The notes below the pieces were generated by a model that was given only the letters and a program-made list of their open reading frames with translations, searched no databases and was not told the DNA's origin. Positions 25,746 to 38,900 of a DNA stretch of 64,000 nt are shown one piece after another; within the stretch, counting starts at the first letter, position 1, and the number at the start of each line of letters is the position of its first letter. The position numbers were made by a program, and so were the translations under genes. Source of the stretch: Mesaphorura yosii (taxonomy: Eukaryota; Arthropoda; Collembola; Poduromorpha; Tullbergiidae); the NCBI GenBank assembly GCA_009869945.1, contig WIXG01000026.1, positions 186,001 through 250,000 of the forward strand, given 5' to 3'.

Positions 25746-26039
25746 TCTTGGACAAGTTTGGAATCAGAGAATGGCGGCGACTGAATAAACGATTAATATG
25801 GAACTGGATCGCTGTTTGCGCATAAATTTGGCCAAACAGTGAGCTGGATGTCACACTCACCGATTAGGACTGTCTGATTGCTCCTCCGAGCCACAGTCAA
25901 CGACTTGGAAGTATAATGCATTTGTCTTCTTTGACCAAACATGGTTTCTCATGTGATATCCGCACTCATAGTAACATTTCATTTCGCGCTTAAAGCAAGA
26001 AGACTGGTTAGCTTGCTTTAAGGCTTTTTCAAAAATTAA
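25738..26039 (-). CDS. 3' end of an uncharacterised gene overlapping the next start codon
   Basis: An internal exon (26039-25861) lies between a good acceptor (TATTGCAG) and a perfect donor (GTGAGT). It splices in phase to 25780-25738, ending in TGA. The exon reads LIFEKALKQANQSSCFKREM, then a Cys/His/aromatic-rich stretch (CYYECGYHMRNHVW), an acidic patch (CGSEEQSDSPNR) and the basic end RRHSLIPNLSKNV. No upstream exon was identified and the family is unknown. The terminal TGA lies inside the sequence ATGTCTGA, whose ATG starts the next gene in another frame. It could be a separate gene, the upstream cistron of a shared transcript, or an unusually long upstream ORF. Confidence 0.4.
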
Positions 26040-29000
26040 CTGCAATATTAATGGGCAAGCTTTTAGCCACAGCTAAAACATTTGTGATGGGAACAAGAGC
26101 ATATGTATTTCCAAAAGTTTCCCGGTGGAGCGGCCTTAGTCAATTAAATAGGCTGTACGAAGTTATAGATTTAGGACGTCACTGTAAATGTAGCGGAGAC
26201 TTGACATCTTCAGGGAATGCCGGCGTTAGAGATTTGAGTTGTAAGACCTTCGCATTATTTGTTTAATATGTAATTCTACGAAAATTCCAGGAAAAGGGAA
26301 GGAACGTGTATAAAGGTGTAAATCTTCGGTTCGCAGCTTTTTCACAACATTAATCTTCACTTAACTACATGTCACTCTAAGTACGAGTTCACGTCCGCAT
26401 TTCGCCTCATGTTTCTCAACAAGACAAATTGCAACAACTCGTGCCCGTGTCATCCAAGAAGGTTGACATTTGTGACAGATGATGTGCGATGTGCTCATCC
26501 GCATAAGAACTTTTCTAGTGAATTCTTAGGACCCGTCGCTCTAACAATGATGGTTACATGAATTTGAGCGCTCTTGATTCTGAAAGTCGGCTTTTATTTG
26601 GAATTTGTAGTCACATCTCAAATTACAAAGTAATATGCCTTCCCACTGAATTATTAAGGTGGTACATTCGAACAAGTCGTTATTCTCTTTCATGAGCACG
26701 GGCAGCAATGAATTTATTTCACTTTTTCATTCCGTGATCATTTGAGACGGTTGAATGCTTTATGTCTTCTTCGTTTAACAAGATTCAGATTTAACTAAGC
26801 GCTGGCTAGGCGAGGTGGAGAAAGTTAGCTGTAACTTTTTATCATTTTATAATCTCTTCATCGGAGCAGACAAATGAGATCTTATCATCTATATGCTTGT
26901 GGTTTTTCTCCAGCTATGCACAGCATGAGCGTCTCGTCATAGGCCAGGCACGAGCCGTGCTGTACACTCGCACTCTCGCCTCTGATTTGTTTCAATCAAG
27001 CGACGTCCAACCGTTCAAAAAGTTTCACCAATTCCACTACAAAGAACGCATTCACGGAAGAAGTTATTTCAATTACTCTTGTAAAAGAGAACAAAGCGTT
27101 CGGTCCTTACTTTTCATAATGAAAGTGAAGGCAGCAAAAGTGTACGGAGGGCAGGATTGTGGTTGGCCTCGAATTCAATTTGGGCTTCCTCGCGCACTAA
27201 AAATGTTCCTCAGCCTGATCAAGCCTACATTCCTCCAACTTGGCGGGACTCTGCATTCGGATTAATCGCAAGTCGAAATACTACAATAGTTTGCACATTT
27301 GAACATTCTTCCGAAAAATTATAATTTGCGTAACAAGTGACTGGCCCTGTTGCGTTGCATTCGTTCTATGAAGTTCGTGAATCGAGCTGGTAGAAAATGT
27401 TGTGTTGATGCTGGCCAAGACGAGCCATGCCATGATGAGCCAATTGATGCAGTAGTCCTTAATTTCAGCACGAATCAACAGGCTGCTACTTTCTTGCCAA
27501 CGCAGGAAGACCCGTGCTAATTACCAGTGTTATCTGTTCGTTTGCTATTCTGCAGGTTTTCAGCTCGTCCTGAGTTTTGCAAGCCAAGTCAACAGCCGAG
27601 GTAAAAAGCATTCATAATTGTGCCTCGGCATCAGAGCGCCAGCAGCGAAATGCAGTGACCTCTTTAAAAGTAATCAAAGGCGGACAGACAGAGTAATTAT
27701 GTTGTCGAAGGCACATATGAGTTCAGAACCATAAAATTTAACAACATTTTCCTCTCCTGCCGAGTTTCGTAATTCAGGCGTCCACCTTGAACAAATTACT
27801 CAAAGAGTTAATTAACATTCTCGAAATTATGACCGTGGGCGCTCTCCGATTTCCCTTTTATGCTTTTATGAAATATTATCATCAAAATGGCGGTGATGTC
27901 AACATTCTCAAATGATTTAATGACGACTAGATGTATTTCTCTGTACACGAGGAAAGGACGAATGCAGAGTGTAGGCTGTATTTCGTCCCAGGTTGCAATG
28001 ACCTACTCGTGACAAAGAACAGGTAAAAAAAATTCTTTCATTTTCTTATGTTCCTAATCCCTCAGGTCTGACGTCAGTTCAAGAAGTCTTGTGCCATAAG
28101 GCAGAAACGTAGGCAGACCAACACAGGTCGGACGCCTGTGCTTTTCTTGTCATGGAGCTCGGGAAGATGTAGGTAGTTGAGTTAGTTGACTGAGTCAAGA
28201 ACAATTCTCCATTTGAGATCCTCCTCTACTCTCTTAATAATACATTCGGTAGTTTCAGGTCACAACTGGAGATGAGTATGAAGGATCGTGCCGCTAAAAC
28301 GGATCATTTATTCCGCATTTACATGGGTTAGGTGACTTTATAGAGTCATTTTAGCATGGTCGAAAACACGGCATAAATTAGCATGCACATTAAGGGTGCA
28401 CTCATGCAACAAGGGGACGTTTAATTGAATCACTTGGACTAACGATTATTTGGAAAGTCGTAAAATGTAATGCCAACACCGAGACTGCGAGCCCCTCGCT
28501 TGTCGGCCCGCGCCGAATGAAGCAAGGAGATAAGGCCACGTCGGAGCGAGCAACTGGAAAATCTATAAAACATATCTCATCTTCATTATACCATGCAAAT
28601 TGCGAGGTGCGACCATAATATTACATTGCACTGCTTTTGCTTTGAACCGTTCATTGCGAACCAGCTCTTCTTGGCTACAGTGCCCGATCCCATCACTGCG
28701 TCCATGTCTGAGGCTGAGCATTGACTTAAATATAAAACAGGGAACCATAACATTATTTAAAGCTGGTTAATCTACACGATTATCGGCACCATAATTGCTA
28801 TTCCGGTGGTGGCATCGGCCTCGCTTGCTGTCCAGGCATAAAATGCTATTAAAATATTTCAAAACTTCCACCCTCGGTGTTGAGGAAAGTTTTTCAATAA
28901 ATTCTGATGTACAAAAAGAAAGTGTAATATTTAAAGACCCACAGAAAGTGGCCCTAGTAAATTGGCGTGTAATAATTATTCATATCATGTATTTTATGTC

Positions 29001-31104
29001 ACACGAGCCTGCAAGAATAAAAACTTCTGTAAACGGGGATAAACGTGTCGTATGTGAGTTATTTGGATTTCATACAAACCGCCACAAAGCAAAGTCCTAC
29101 ACCACCTGCGGCTTCGTTTGGGTATCATCTATAAAGACTTCATCGTTGCATGTTTCATCTCATGCTCTATTTAAGTGAAATTTGTTTCGCGGTATTGTTT
29201 CCAACAGTCTGTTTAGCACCAAGGTCAAAATCGTGTTCCATGAAACACGAGTGCGACTAGTCGCAAACTCCGAAAAGAAGACTTCGACCACCAGCATTCC
29301 AAAAATAATAAATTCAAGATACGTGAACAAATTATCACAAAATTGTTATTTTACGATTATTTTTATGGTTGGTGGAATATCGTGAAAGTTCTTTGAGGCC
29401 GCTCTAGGCTGTGCCTGCTGTTCCAGGCGGTTGTCCCAATGCGTGACCATGAAAGGAGTTTTAGAAGCAGTGGAAAAACATAACGCATGGTAACTTTCCC
29501 TTCTTGTAAGCATATTCATGCTTGCGAATGCGTCTTGATGATTAAAATAATACCAACGCTCCACGAATGGTCTCATGATTCGTGAATCCGACCCGGGTAG
29601 GTCTAAGCTACTTATTTATAGAGCGGTGTGTACCACGCACAGCGGGCTTGAGCTATATTTTCCTCCGTAATATGATGGAGTCATTCGCTCTTTATCTTTG
29701 AGTCTTGCCCGCTTGAAATAAAGGCTCTCATCATCAGTCATTCTTATGATCGATTCACGTTCAAAATATGACTTGGAATTTATTTCATAAGATGTACACA
29801 TCCATAATAGAACAGCAGCAGTTTAATTCTTTCAGTATAATAATATTTGGTTCCCCATTTATCAAAAGCCAAAAGAATGAGTTGGCCAACACATTATCCT
29901 GCTTCCACCTTCCTATTTTCCAGACACCGACAGAATAACCGAACTGGCTATTTTTGATGTGAATGCACGTAAGTTGATATTAACCACGAATAATTTAATG
30001 TATTTCAATATGAGTACATACTACGATTACACGATTAAACTAACTGCAAGATAACGGTCTATACTATCATCTACCGTACTCAATACCCAATCTCAATACG
30101 TATTATGCAACTTTCTCCTAGAGCCTATTCTGCACAATGAACTACTGGATCCCATCAAAATAGACGTGTATTCAATAGAATATAATAATACTTTGATATA
30201 TTTGTGTTTGTATGCTACTGTACCTCAGCGCTAAACTATCGCTTCAATATTTTCGTTTCGTGTCACAATAGAGTCTTTGGGTTCGCGATTCAAACACATT
30301 GCAGTAAATAATAACATTAGCATTGGTTTGACGGGTCATATTATCGATCTTCAATTATTTATGAATTTTTCCGTTCTTTCTTTCTCTTTCATATTTCATG
30401 ACAAACTTACCTTTGGAAGGTACACAGAAGACTACGTAATTCATTAAATGCGACTGGAAAGCGAGTTCCCTCGTCCGTTTTGTTTCCATTTTGTCATTAC
30501 TTGAGTGCCTTCGAGACAGCAACCACGTGGAATGGAATTGCAATAAACAAGACATGAAAGTGAGTCGGAGACAATTTGAAATGAAAGAATTGCGTTGCTG
30601 CTTTAAAATTGTACAAATACAGATGGCGAATGTTCATTATCGTGGAAAGTTTCGGCGAGACAGGAAAATAGAACCGTCGATCGGGAAGAGAGGCAAGCAA
30701 ACGAAGCGAAATATTATTTACGTTACATTAAATTGATCGATTATTTTCCCGTTGAGGCTTGATACAAATTACCGTGCATTGTGTTGTGTAGTCGCTTCGC
30801 TAATGGGAACATAGAACTTTGGCTCCTGCAAGTATGAATAAATAATGACCGTATAAAATTCAGCACGAGAGCTTTCTCCCGCGTTACTCAGCGGTGAATA
30901 CCCCATAATGCGTAAAAGTACAGAACCACTGGAGACAGTTGATGAGAATTTGATATGGAACAATCAATCAACAACTGGTACAAAGTTGTTTCGGAATTGG
31001 TAATGTTTTGCTAACAAACTAGCACCTTAATCACAGGGCATCGAAAGAGGGAAGTACGGCTAAGTGGAATGGTGAGGCCCAACTTCGTCATGTTCCAGAG
31101 CAGC
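26040..31104. other. Gene desert
   Basis: About 5 kb with no recognised gene. The frame at 26897-27265 (plus, 122 codons) and others of this size carry no motif and no splice context. Upstream exons of the minus-strand gene ending at 25738 may lie here but I could not identify them. Confidence 0.3.
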
Positions 31105-31309
31105 TCACACAGTTTCAGCTCCCTGCGATTGAATGAACTGTTGTGATTCCTTCTTCGTTGCCTGTTGTGTTTCCCCATTCAACGGATCAAAAAACAGCCA
31201 ATGCTTTCTCGGAGATGTCCCGGATCCCACTCCACTGTTTGATTTTCTCCGGCGAAAATTAGTTGTCAAAAGAAGAATTATGATGGCGGCATAGAAGACG
31301 ACTACAACC
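31105..31309 (-). CDS. Putative terminal exon of a single-pass membrane protein
   Basis: The exon starts after an acceptor (TTTTGAAG) and encodes VVVVFYAAIIILLLTTN, a strong hydrophobic segment. The basic NFRRRKSN follows (a typical stop-transfer). Then comes a short hydrophilic tail with SPRKHWLFFDPLNGE, ending in a stop. The amino-acid make-up is coherent and unlike the chance frames nearby. No upstream exon was found; it would lie at higher coordinates on the minus strand, possibly across a long intron. The family is unknown. Confidence 0.35.
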
Positions 31310-34300
31310 TTCAAAACAACAAAAGAACTCAATTAGTTCCTCATATCTAAAGTTGAGATGACTAAATTACGTCGAGAATGAAACAGACGATGGAATAATA
31401 GAAGAAAGGAACGATAATTCGTCTCTCCTCTTTGGCAACTGCACGGCACAGCTTCGCATTGCAAACTTAAGCTTCTTAATAACTATTGTCACATTCCTTT
31501 ACGCGCATAGCACAATGAATGAAGATGAAAGCCAAAAGGAATAGCGCGAGTTTACAAACACAAGACAATGGAAAGTACAGGAGTGGAAATGGCAGTGCAA
31601 GTAGTACGAGTGATAAAATAGAGGAGGCTTGCATAAATAATAAATTATGCACACGTGTGGGCTGGGTAACACGTCGGGGTTAATATTGGCTATTGAGTGA
31701 TTAATCTGTCGTGAGACGTGCCGCATATGGATATAAAGATTGTGACATGAGAACAAAATGACACGCTATGCTTTTTGTAAAATCCTCAATCGGACTTAGC
31801 ACGTCCCATATTTTCTGAACTCTACTAGAAAGCCGTCGCTTTATTCTTCCTCCACGGTATTCCACTTACTCGCTTGAAAGAGATGCGTTGATCTGGCCAG
31901 AATTGGTGTATTTGTAATTACTTTCCTGGCTTTTACACTTTGGCCTGTCAAATAGAATGGACTGTGAAGTTCCAAACTCAAGGCACAAGTGAGACGTGCT
32001 CAGTAACAACTCCTAGTAAAGTTCGGAATTACCCTGCGTACGAGTTTGTTGAATGATGGATGAAGTGAAAGATACACGAAGACAAATATGGCTGGAGCAG
32101 ACCAGACAACGAACTTCAGAGTACACTTTTAATGAGTATTAACTTTGGGAGAAAATAACTTTTGTCGGAATTCCTTTTCTATTATGCATACCAGTGAATG
32201 AACTGAACAATCTTTCTGCTACAGCGACGTAACTAAAGTGTTTGCCTTTGCCACGGCTGTGTTTCAATTCACAACTCACTTAAGATTAAACTAACGTCTC
32301 TTTCACAATGATGATAGTAGATTCCTCCGCTCTTTCTTCTCGCGAGCACTCCGAAAGTACGATGTCGTTAAGCAGTGTCTATTTTCACTTCTTTGCACGC
32401 AGCGTGGTACTAAATAATTACTTGCCCACGAGTGTCTGTCACTGCCAAACACTTTAGGTTTCATTCGTACGCACGAGACACGAGTTTGAGTGTCTCAAGC
32501 AATTGGGAAAATGGAATTTTCGAATCGGGGATTACATTAAGTGTTTGGAATTGAAAAGCTATAAATGGTAACGGCAAGAAACCTTAGGACCGTAAGTGAA
32601 GAAGTGTGTAGTGTGTGCATGATATCAATTATTAAAAGGTTGAAATCGTCAATGGTTACCGTAAAGTGTTCTGTTCAACCCAACACCACCGCCACCGATC
32701 TCGATTTTAACCATTTCTTACTGGTTTCCAACAGCAAAGTCAACACTCTCCAAAACACATTCGATTGTGATTGTCCACGGAGGCGTATAAAATACTGACA
32801 TTTTTTTTATAGGAGACCACCATAAAATAGAGTTCTCGAAAATGCCCCTAAATGTCGCTTCAGAGGTCAGGCTTAGGTGGAATCATTTAAACAGAGTAAA
32901 CATGGCTAAACAGTTGAAGTCTGTGCCCATTCGGACCAAGAAACACTTTGACTGTTCAAGTAATTCGATATTACATCATCGTCATGTCAGCTCAATTCGA
33001 CTCGGCTGCCTTCCACTTTCGCATCGCGCGTCGTTCTTCATTAGCTGAGTAAAGCAGACACCGTTCAAACGCGTAGATTGTACACTAATGCCTGGGCTCG
33101 GCTCAGAATTAAAGTCTAGACTCACTATTACAACTTCATCCGGCACATTACAAATGTACGTGATTGGACTTTGGAAAATCAAAACAAATATATAATACAA
33201 CAACGAGCGGTGCTTAAATAAAAAGAAATGTCTGGTCTCGACGATGTAGTGTTGCTCGTGCTCGTGTTGGTTCACTGGTAGTGAACTTGGCTAATGTGTC
33301 TTTCGAAATGAAAGTATTGACAAAACTTTGTTCCAGCGCAGCGTCCTAACAAGTACCAGGAGTATAATAAATGGGACCCGAGTACCCTTCCCGCACGGGA
33401 ACTTTACTTTTAATCTTTGCCATCGCAATTTTCTGAGTCCGGTACACCGGTGGCCGGGGCAGAGGAAAATGTAATTAACTTGTCCACGCGTAATACCCGG
33501 CATGCCTTCCACATGGCCAAGCTGCAAACGGCGAGTGTTCGTGCCGTGCCACGCAGGTGAAAGCACACGAAATTAAATCTGCGTTCATGTGTGCTTGCAA
33601 GTACCGAATGAGATTTCACTTCCACATTCTGCCTGAGATCTTTTTCCCGGCGTGCCCCATTTCACTCGTCTTACGAAGTTAGCTGTTTCTCGGTGATAGG
33701 AGTTTCTCATTCTGATTTTAGGGTTTCTTGGAAAATATGTGCATTATATATCACCATTAATATAGACGTAAAACTAAATGAAAGGAAAGACTTTAAATGA
33801 CCTTTCATGTTTACGTGGGGCTAGAAAATTACTTGCACCTGTGACGACGCAGTTCCATGGGAAATTCGTATGCTTTCCTCCTAGCGCTGTACCCATTGCC
33901 TCAAGATTGGCAAGTTTTGAGTAAAAACTCAAACTGGGCGCTTGGGCACATCTCTCCTTTGTACGGTGCTTTCTCAGCAACAACCTTCCAAACCTGGGTC
34001 TCTTAATATGGCTATATTGGATCTGGAACGACCATTCATATGTGCACACTGCTCACAGATGTGTCGGAGAGAGTTGCGTGTGTGTGTGTTTAATTTGGCG
34101 AAACGACCAACTGTGGAAATAAACGGATCGGCTGCAAATGAGACAGCTAGTTAGGCAAAGTTTGCCTTTATCTCGGTCTCGTGGTACGCAAATTACATTC
34201 CGGCAAGTGAACCGTATTTGAATATCCGGAAGATTCGATAAATCTCATTGTGCAATAAAATTATGCATGGACCAATAGAGCGGACTTTGTGAAGCTTGGC

Positions 34301-35464
34301 ATGGACGGACGGTGAGGATAAGTGGATTAGATTTTTCTAAAAAGAAGGGAAAAGGAAGGAACGCATGGTATTTTAAGCCGCATTCATGTTTTTATTTATT
34401 TAACAAGCCAGACGAGTTTCTTGCTTGAGCCTAGAGAAAATTGCAGAATACCTAATAAGCAACCTATTTTTCTTCAGCGAAATTCATCTTTGCGTCTTTT
34501 TCTTTATAATGCAAATTGAATTGAATCTGGTTGCCAGACACTCACCCAACAGGGCACTACTCCCATGCACTTCCTCAAACATGATCCTAGCTACAAACTC
34601 CTTTTCGTCTCATCCCACAAAATGTAGAACTCGTTCAATATGGCCCTGAAAGTGTGTGCAATTCGGGAACGGGAAGGTAAACAAGCCAAGAGAATAAGTC
34701 AGCGATCCGTTCTGTACAATTATGTGAGAGAAAGGCGCAGAATTTTTCCTTAAAGAAGGGAGCATTAAGTAAGTCCCTGTATCAAAATCCACCAAAACAC
34801 CAAACACAATTTAATTTCGCCTTTCGTTCTCATCTGCTGCTACGACTTCGATCTTACAGGGGAGGATGTATGTGCAGAGGTACCAAAACTGGCTATTTTT
34901 ATACAAACCATTACGGTCTCAAACTGCTCGTTAATTCTATTGTAGAAAGTAAAGGAAAAGTATGCAGCATGCGTAGTTAACCTTTTTATGTTCGAATTAT
35001 AGCGCTCCTGCCCCATTTTTACGCTGTGCATAAAAGAAAGATTTTGCTTCCCCAGAAACGTTTCTCATCATCATTACAATCTGCAAACCACTGCGTGTCA
35101 GTAGTTACTTTTGTATATAATATTACACAGTGCCAAAAATGTCATGCGATATTTTCCATAATTATAAGTAAGCACCGCGCTTCTACGTTTCCTTTACGGT
35201 GCATCGCATCTGGAATGCATGGAAAGCTGGAGCGCTTTATATGGCGGTTACTTGCGTATTTTTGAAGTTCGTTTAATAAATAAGTTCAGCACGCGAATAA
35301 GAAAAAGAGCAGACATGCTTCATCAACCTGCTACTGTTTGTCTGCGCTTTCTCCGTGACGATTTAAACTCTGAGTATTTACACGTAATCCCCAACCCACA
35401 TACATTACGCATAATGGTACATGGTTTATCTCTGCGAATCTTATCTCCTAAAGGAATACGTACA
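31310..35464. other. Gene desert
   Basis: About 4 kb without a recognised gene. Frames of 70-105 codons occur on both strands with no motifs. I see no RNA gene and no array of repeats. Confidence 0.3.
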
Positions 35465-35538
35465 TGTGCGAAATTTAAAAGTGCACGTAACAACGGCCAT
35501 CTTTAATTAAATCAACAATTAAGGGTAGGTTAAGGTCT
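35465..35538 (+). repeat. Left terminal inverted repeat
   Basis: Inverted partner of 35848-35925. It includes the shared core AAAAGTGCACGTAACA followed by the CCATCTTTAATTAAATC block, and lacks one ATTA unit present in the right copy. Confidence 0.85.
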
Positions 35539-35847
35539 GCGCTCGGCCGACAGCTTTTCAGGGAAACTGGTAGGAAGGCGGGGCTCCTTCGAGTGGCCAC
35601 CGCGAAGCCTTGATTTGACTCCGCTGGATGTTTTCCTTTGAGTTGAACTCAAGAACAAAGACCTAACGGTGAAGATTGTCGACGAATGCAAAAAAAAAAT
35701 TACACCGGCTACGGTGGTGGATGTTAGGAAGGAATTTCTTGACAGAATTGGATAATGCATGTTTGCAAAGGGCAAACGCTTTGAGCACTTGATTCGTTCA
35801 AAGTGAAATTAAGCTTAGCTTAGTCAAAAATTAAAAGTGGCTGATAC

Positions 35848-35925
35848 AGACCCTAACCTACCCTTAATTAATTGTTGATTTAATTAAAGATGGCTGCTGT
35901 TACGTGCACTTTTAAATATCGCACA
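35848..35925 (-). repeat. Right terminal inverted repeat
   Basis: Inverted partner of 35465-35538, with a duplicated AATT/ATTA unit and scattered substitutions. Weaker similarity may continue outward past 35925. Confidence 0.85.
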
Positions 35926-38900
35926 CTGTACTTTATATTCTCAATAAATGTTGCGAAACCAAACTTCTTGACTTTGCCCTGCCAAGCATCAACACTACAC
36001 AACTTGTTTCTACCGTCGTTTGTCTTCAGTGTTGTCTCTTTCGCTGCGGTTCTCACATTTTGTATTTATTTCTACCGATAGCTCTTTAACTTTACTCGGT
36101 TCACCTTCAATAGGGCGACTAAGCAACAGCAATACAAATATTCTGGTATTTTGAAAGTTCGTTTTCTCCTTAAAAAGTAAACACAAAATGCAGGCTCCAT
36201 ACAAACTTTATAGAAATATAATAGTTACGGTCCCTTGAGAATCATTCGATTCGCTGAATGTGACTTGTTCGTTCTCCTCAACATAATAAAATATATTCTC
36301 CTCTTTGTATCGCGCTATTTCTCTCATTTGCCATCGTTCCACGCAGTGCACGGATTTCTGGTGACTGCCGAAAGGACTTTGTACACGGAATCCGATGTCC
36401 AGAATCAAATAAAAAGTAATATGATTCGTAAATCCACGATGAATACACCCGATAAATGTGAAAGAAAACCCATATTCCAGGTGCACAGCAAAGCGTGCAG
36501 GCTAGTTATTTGCGCGCTGCCATAAAACAGCGGTCATAAACGCGGATCACCGTAACCCTGCTCTGGTCCAGCCAGACTTCAATTCTGTCGCGTTGGCGGA
36601 TGAAATTGGAGCTTATTTTATAGTTATTAGTCGTTTATCCGAACGATTCTAAAATTCGTACAAGGCGAGCAGAAATCTGGAACTGATACTCACGGCTTAC
36701 TTTCCTGGCTTTGTTGTGTACACAGCAAGCGAAATTTTTCAATGACAATAGAGCGATTTCATCACCAATTCTGTTTAACATCTGCTGCTATTAAACCCAA
36801 TGAGGCAAACGAATGTTCGAGGGAAGACGGCTATTTCTGAATTCAGTACCATGCATTTTAAATCCGGCGAATGTTCCCAACAGATCAACTTACACAACAT
36901 TTTTAATATCCATCAACTACAATATTCCGCAGTGGCGGTTCGATTTCCGTGGAACACTCCATTTAATCTCACTTCGCCGTTGCCCGCAGGGTACGCACGG
37001 TCTGAACCTCGTAAGAAGTAGTAAACCATGTGTGCGTGATCTTTATCCAAATTGATTCAATATTTGCTACATCTTCCTTACTCCAACTTGAGCGTGCTGT
37101 TTATTGCTTCCCCCGATTCCCCGATCGATTATGCCTGTAACTTTGAATTTCAATGTTTCCCGATCTAAAGACCATAAATTCCCTACCAGGAGTATGTTTT
37201 ATAGCAATCATGCATTTTTTCACCCTCGCGCTCAGGCAGAAGGCAGTTCGGGGATACCGGAGATGCAATAATAGTAATGACGTGACATAAATATGAATGA
37301 ATTGCCAGAATTGCATACTTCAGATGCATGTGCTCGTTTTGGTGCTTGAGAATGACCAAAATTGCGTCTCGATGTGCATGAATTTGAGCATGGAATTTCA
37401 TTGAAAATAAATGAGTAACGCAGCGTCCAAAAGTTCTTACACTTGGAAAAGAATGCTAGGAAGAAAGAAAATTAAACTGGTTTAAGCTGCAGCCAGTTAT
37501 AGAGTCCACAAACCAAGAAGCAGAAACGCCATGCATTGGTGGCTTTAGGAAAGAAAGCCTAAAGATTTTGAGAATTTAATGCGCGAAAGCCGAACACTGG
37601 CGCTATGCAGATGACAGTAGACCTGTGTAAAAGGATTTTCTCCTTGCTTGCCTCCATTCTCACCGCTTATAAGTGAGCTTCGAGGATTTTGTGTCTGACT
37701 GGGAACAGCATGAGTGAAATTGTATTAAATGGAAAGTAATGAGATACGGCTACCGCCATGGCAGCAGGAAAGGCAAGACATTCTGTTGACCGAAAATCAT
37801 CCTACCGTACTGAGCAACCACAGCGCGTCGGACAGAAAAACGAGTCCTGTTTTATTCTCTATTCTATTCATGCATGGACTGTGGCAGGTTTACAATACTC
37901 TGTCAAGCTTTGCAGAGACCGTGGTTTACGCGCCACGGATCTATCGCAGTCAATACAGTATCGCAGAGACATGATGCACGTTAAATCCTGTTCAAACGAG
38001 TCTCTAGGTCAAACCGCACTAGCACACATTCCCCATAGATTATTTGTACAAGTTAAGCAAGCTTGTACAGGAAACTGTATGGAAATTCATCCAAAACAGA
38101 ATTGTGAGACAGACAGCGGCAAACTTACGGTGACATAAATGATGGCATCCGTCGAGTAGTCTGGTGGACCAATTTCATGATGTGTGTTGTGATGGTGTTG
38201 ATAATGCCTCGCCATTTCTTGTGCCGATGAGTACTTATATTCAGTAATCAGAGGTCAACGAGTCTGTTGACTACGTGTCCGCTGTGCATGAGTCCTTGAA
38301 ATCACTGCAGCCTTTGGAGAAGTTTGGTCGACTGAGGTTGGATTATGTCGCGTGAGACGGTTCAAGGCCTAATATTCTGCTATCTGTAAAAGGTACAAAG
38401 AGAGCTCTTTTAAACAGTGATCCATCTCCGCTCGGTGTGCTTGAGTGGAGGAGTGAATGAAAATTGAGAAAAGTGCTCGAGACATTGTCGAGTAGATTCT
38501 CCGAATACAAAAGAAAGTGTCTCAACATGAATCGAAAATGTAAAGACGAGTCGGTCGGAAATCCTTCCTGCCTGATTCACTTGCAAAATATTTTGTGCGT
38601 GCAAGTAAACTGAAACTTAAATTGAGTTTTCGTGTCATCATTTTGATCCTTACCTTGCCCTGTGAGCTCGCGCACTGCTCTTCATGCAATATCTCCCTTT
38701 ATTTTTTGAGATATCAAAAAATACATAAAACAAAGGGAATAATCGAAAGAAGGAGTTAAGACAGACAATAATAGAGTTTTTGAAGAAAAGATATATAAAA
38801 TAGATTGAAGTTGAGCACAAAGAGGTAAAGAAGAAAGGGTGTTGTGAAATCAAAACGTGTTTGGATTTCCTACTTTTTATGTCCGTAAAATTCAATACAA

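Larger units (their letters stand above)
35465..35925 (+). mobile_element. DNA transposon relic with about 75-base terminal inverted repeats
   Basis: The ends 35465-35538 and 35848-35925 are inverted copies of each other. Both read inward TGTGCGA, ATTTAAAAGTGCACGTAAC, CCATCTTTAATTAAATC, AACAATT, AAGGGTAGGTTA and GGTCTG. There are only a few substitutions and one 4-base insertion in the right copy. Between them, 35594 to about 35793 translates to a decayed DDE transposase C-terminus. It shows WPPRSLDLTPLDVFL, a stop where Trp is expected, ITPATVVDVRKEFLDRI, a second stop, then GKRFEHL. This pattern fits Tc1/mariner-like transposases. The core is deleted and stopped, so it is non-autonomous. 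Confidence 0.85.

Noticed and set aside
26897-27265. 122-codon plus-strand frame
   Set aside because: No recognisable motif or splice partners; length is within chance for this much noncoding DNA.
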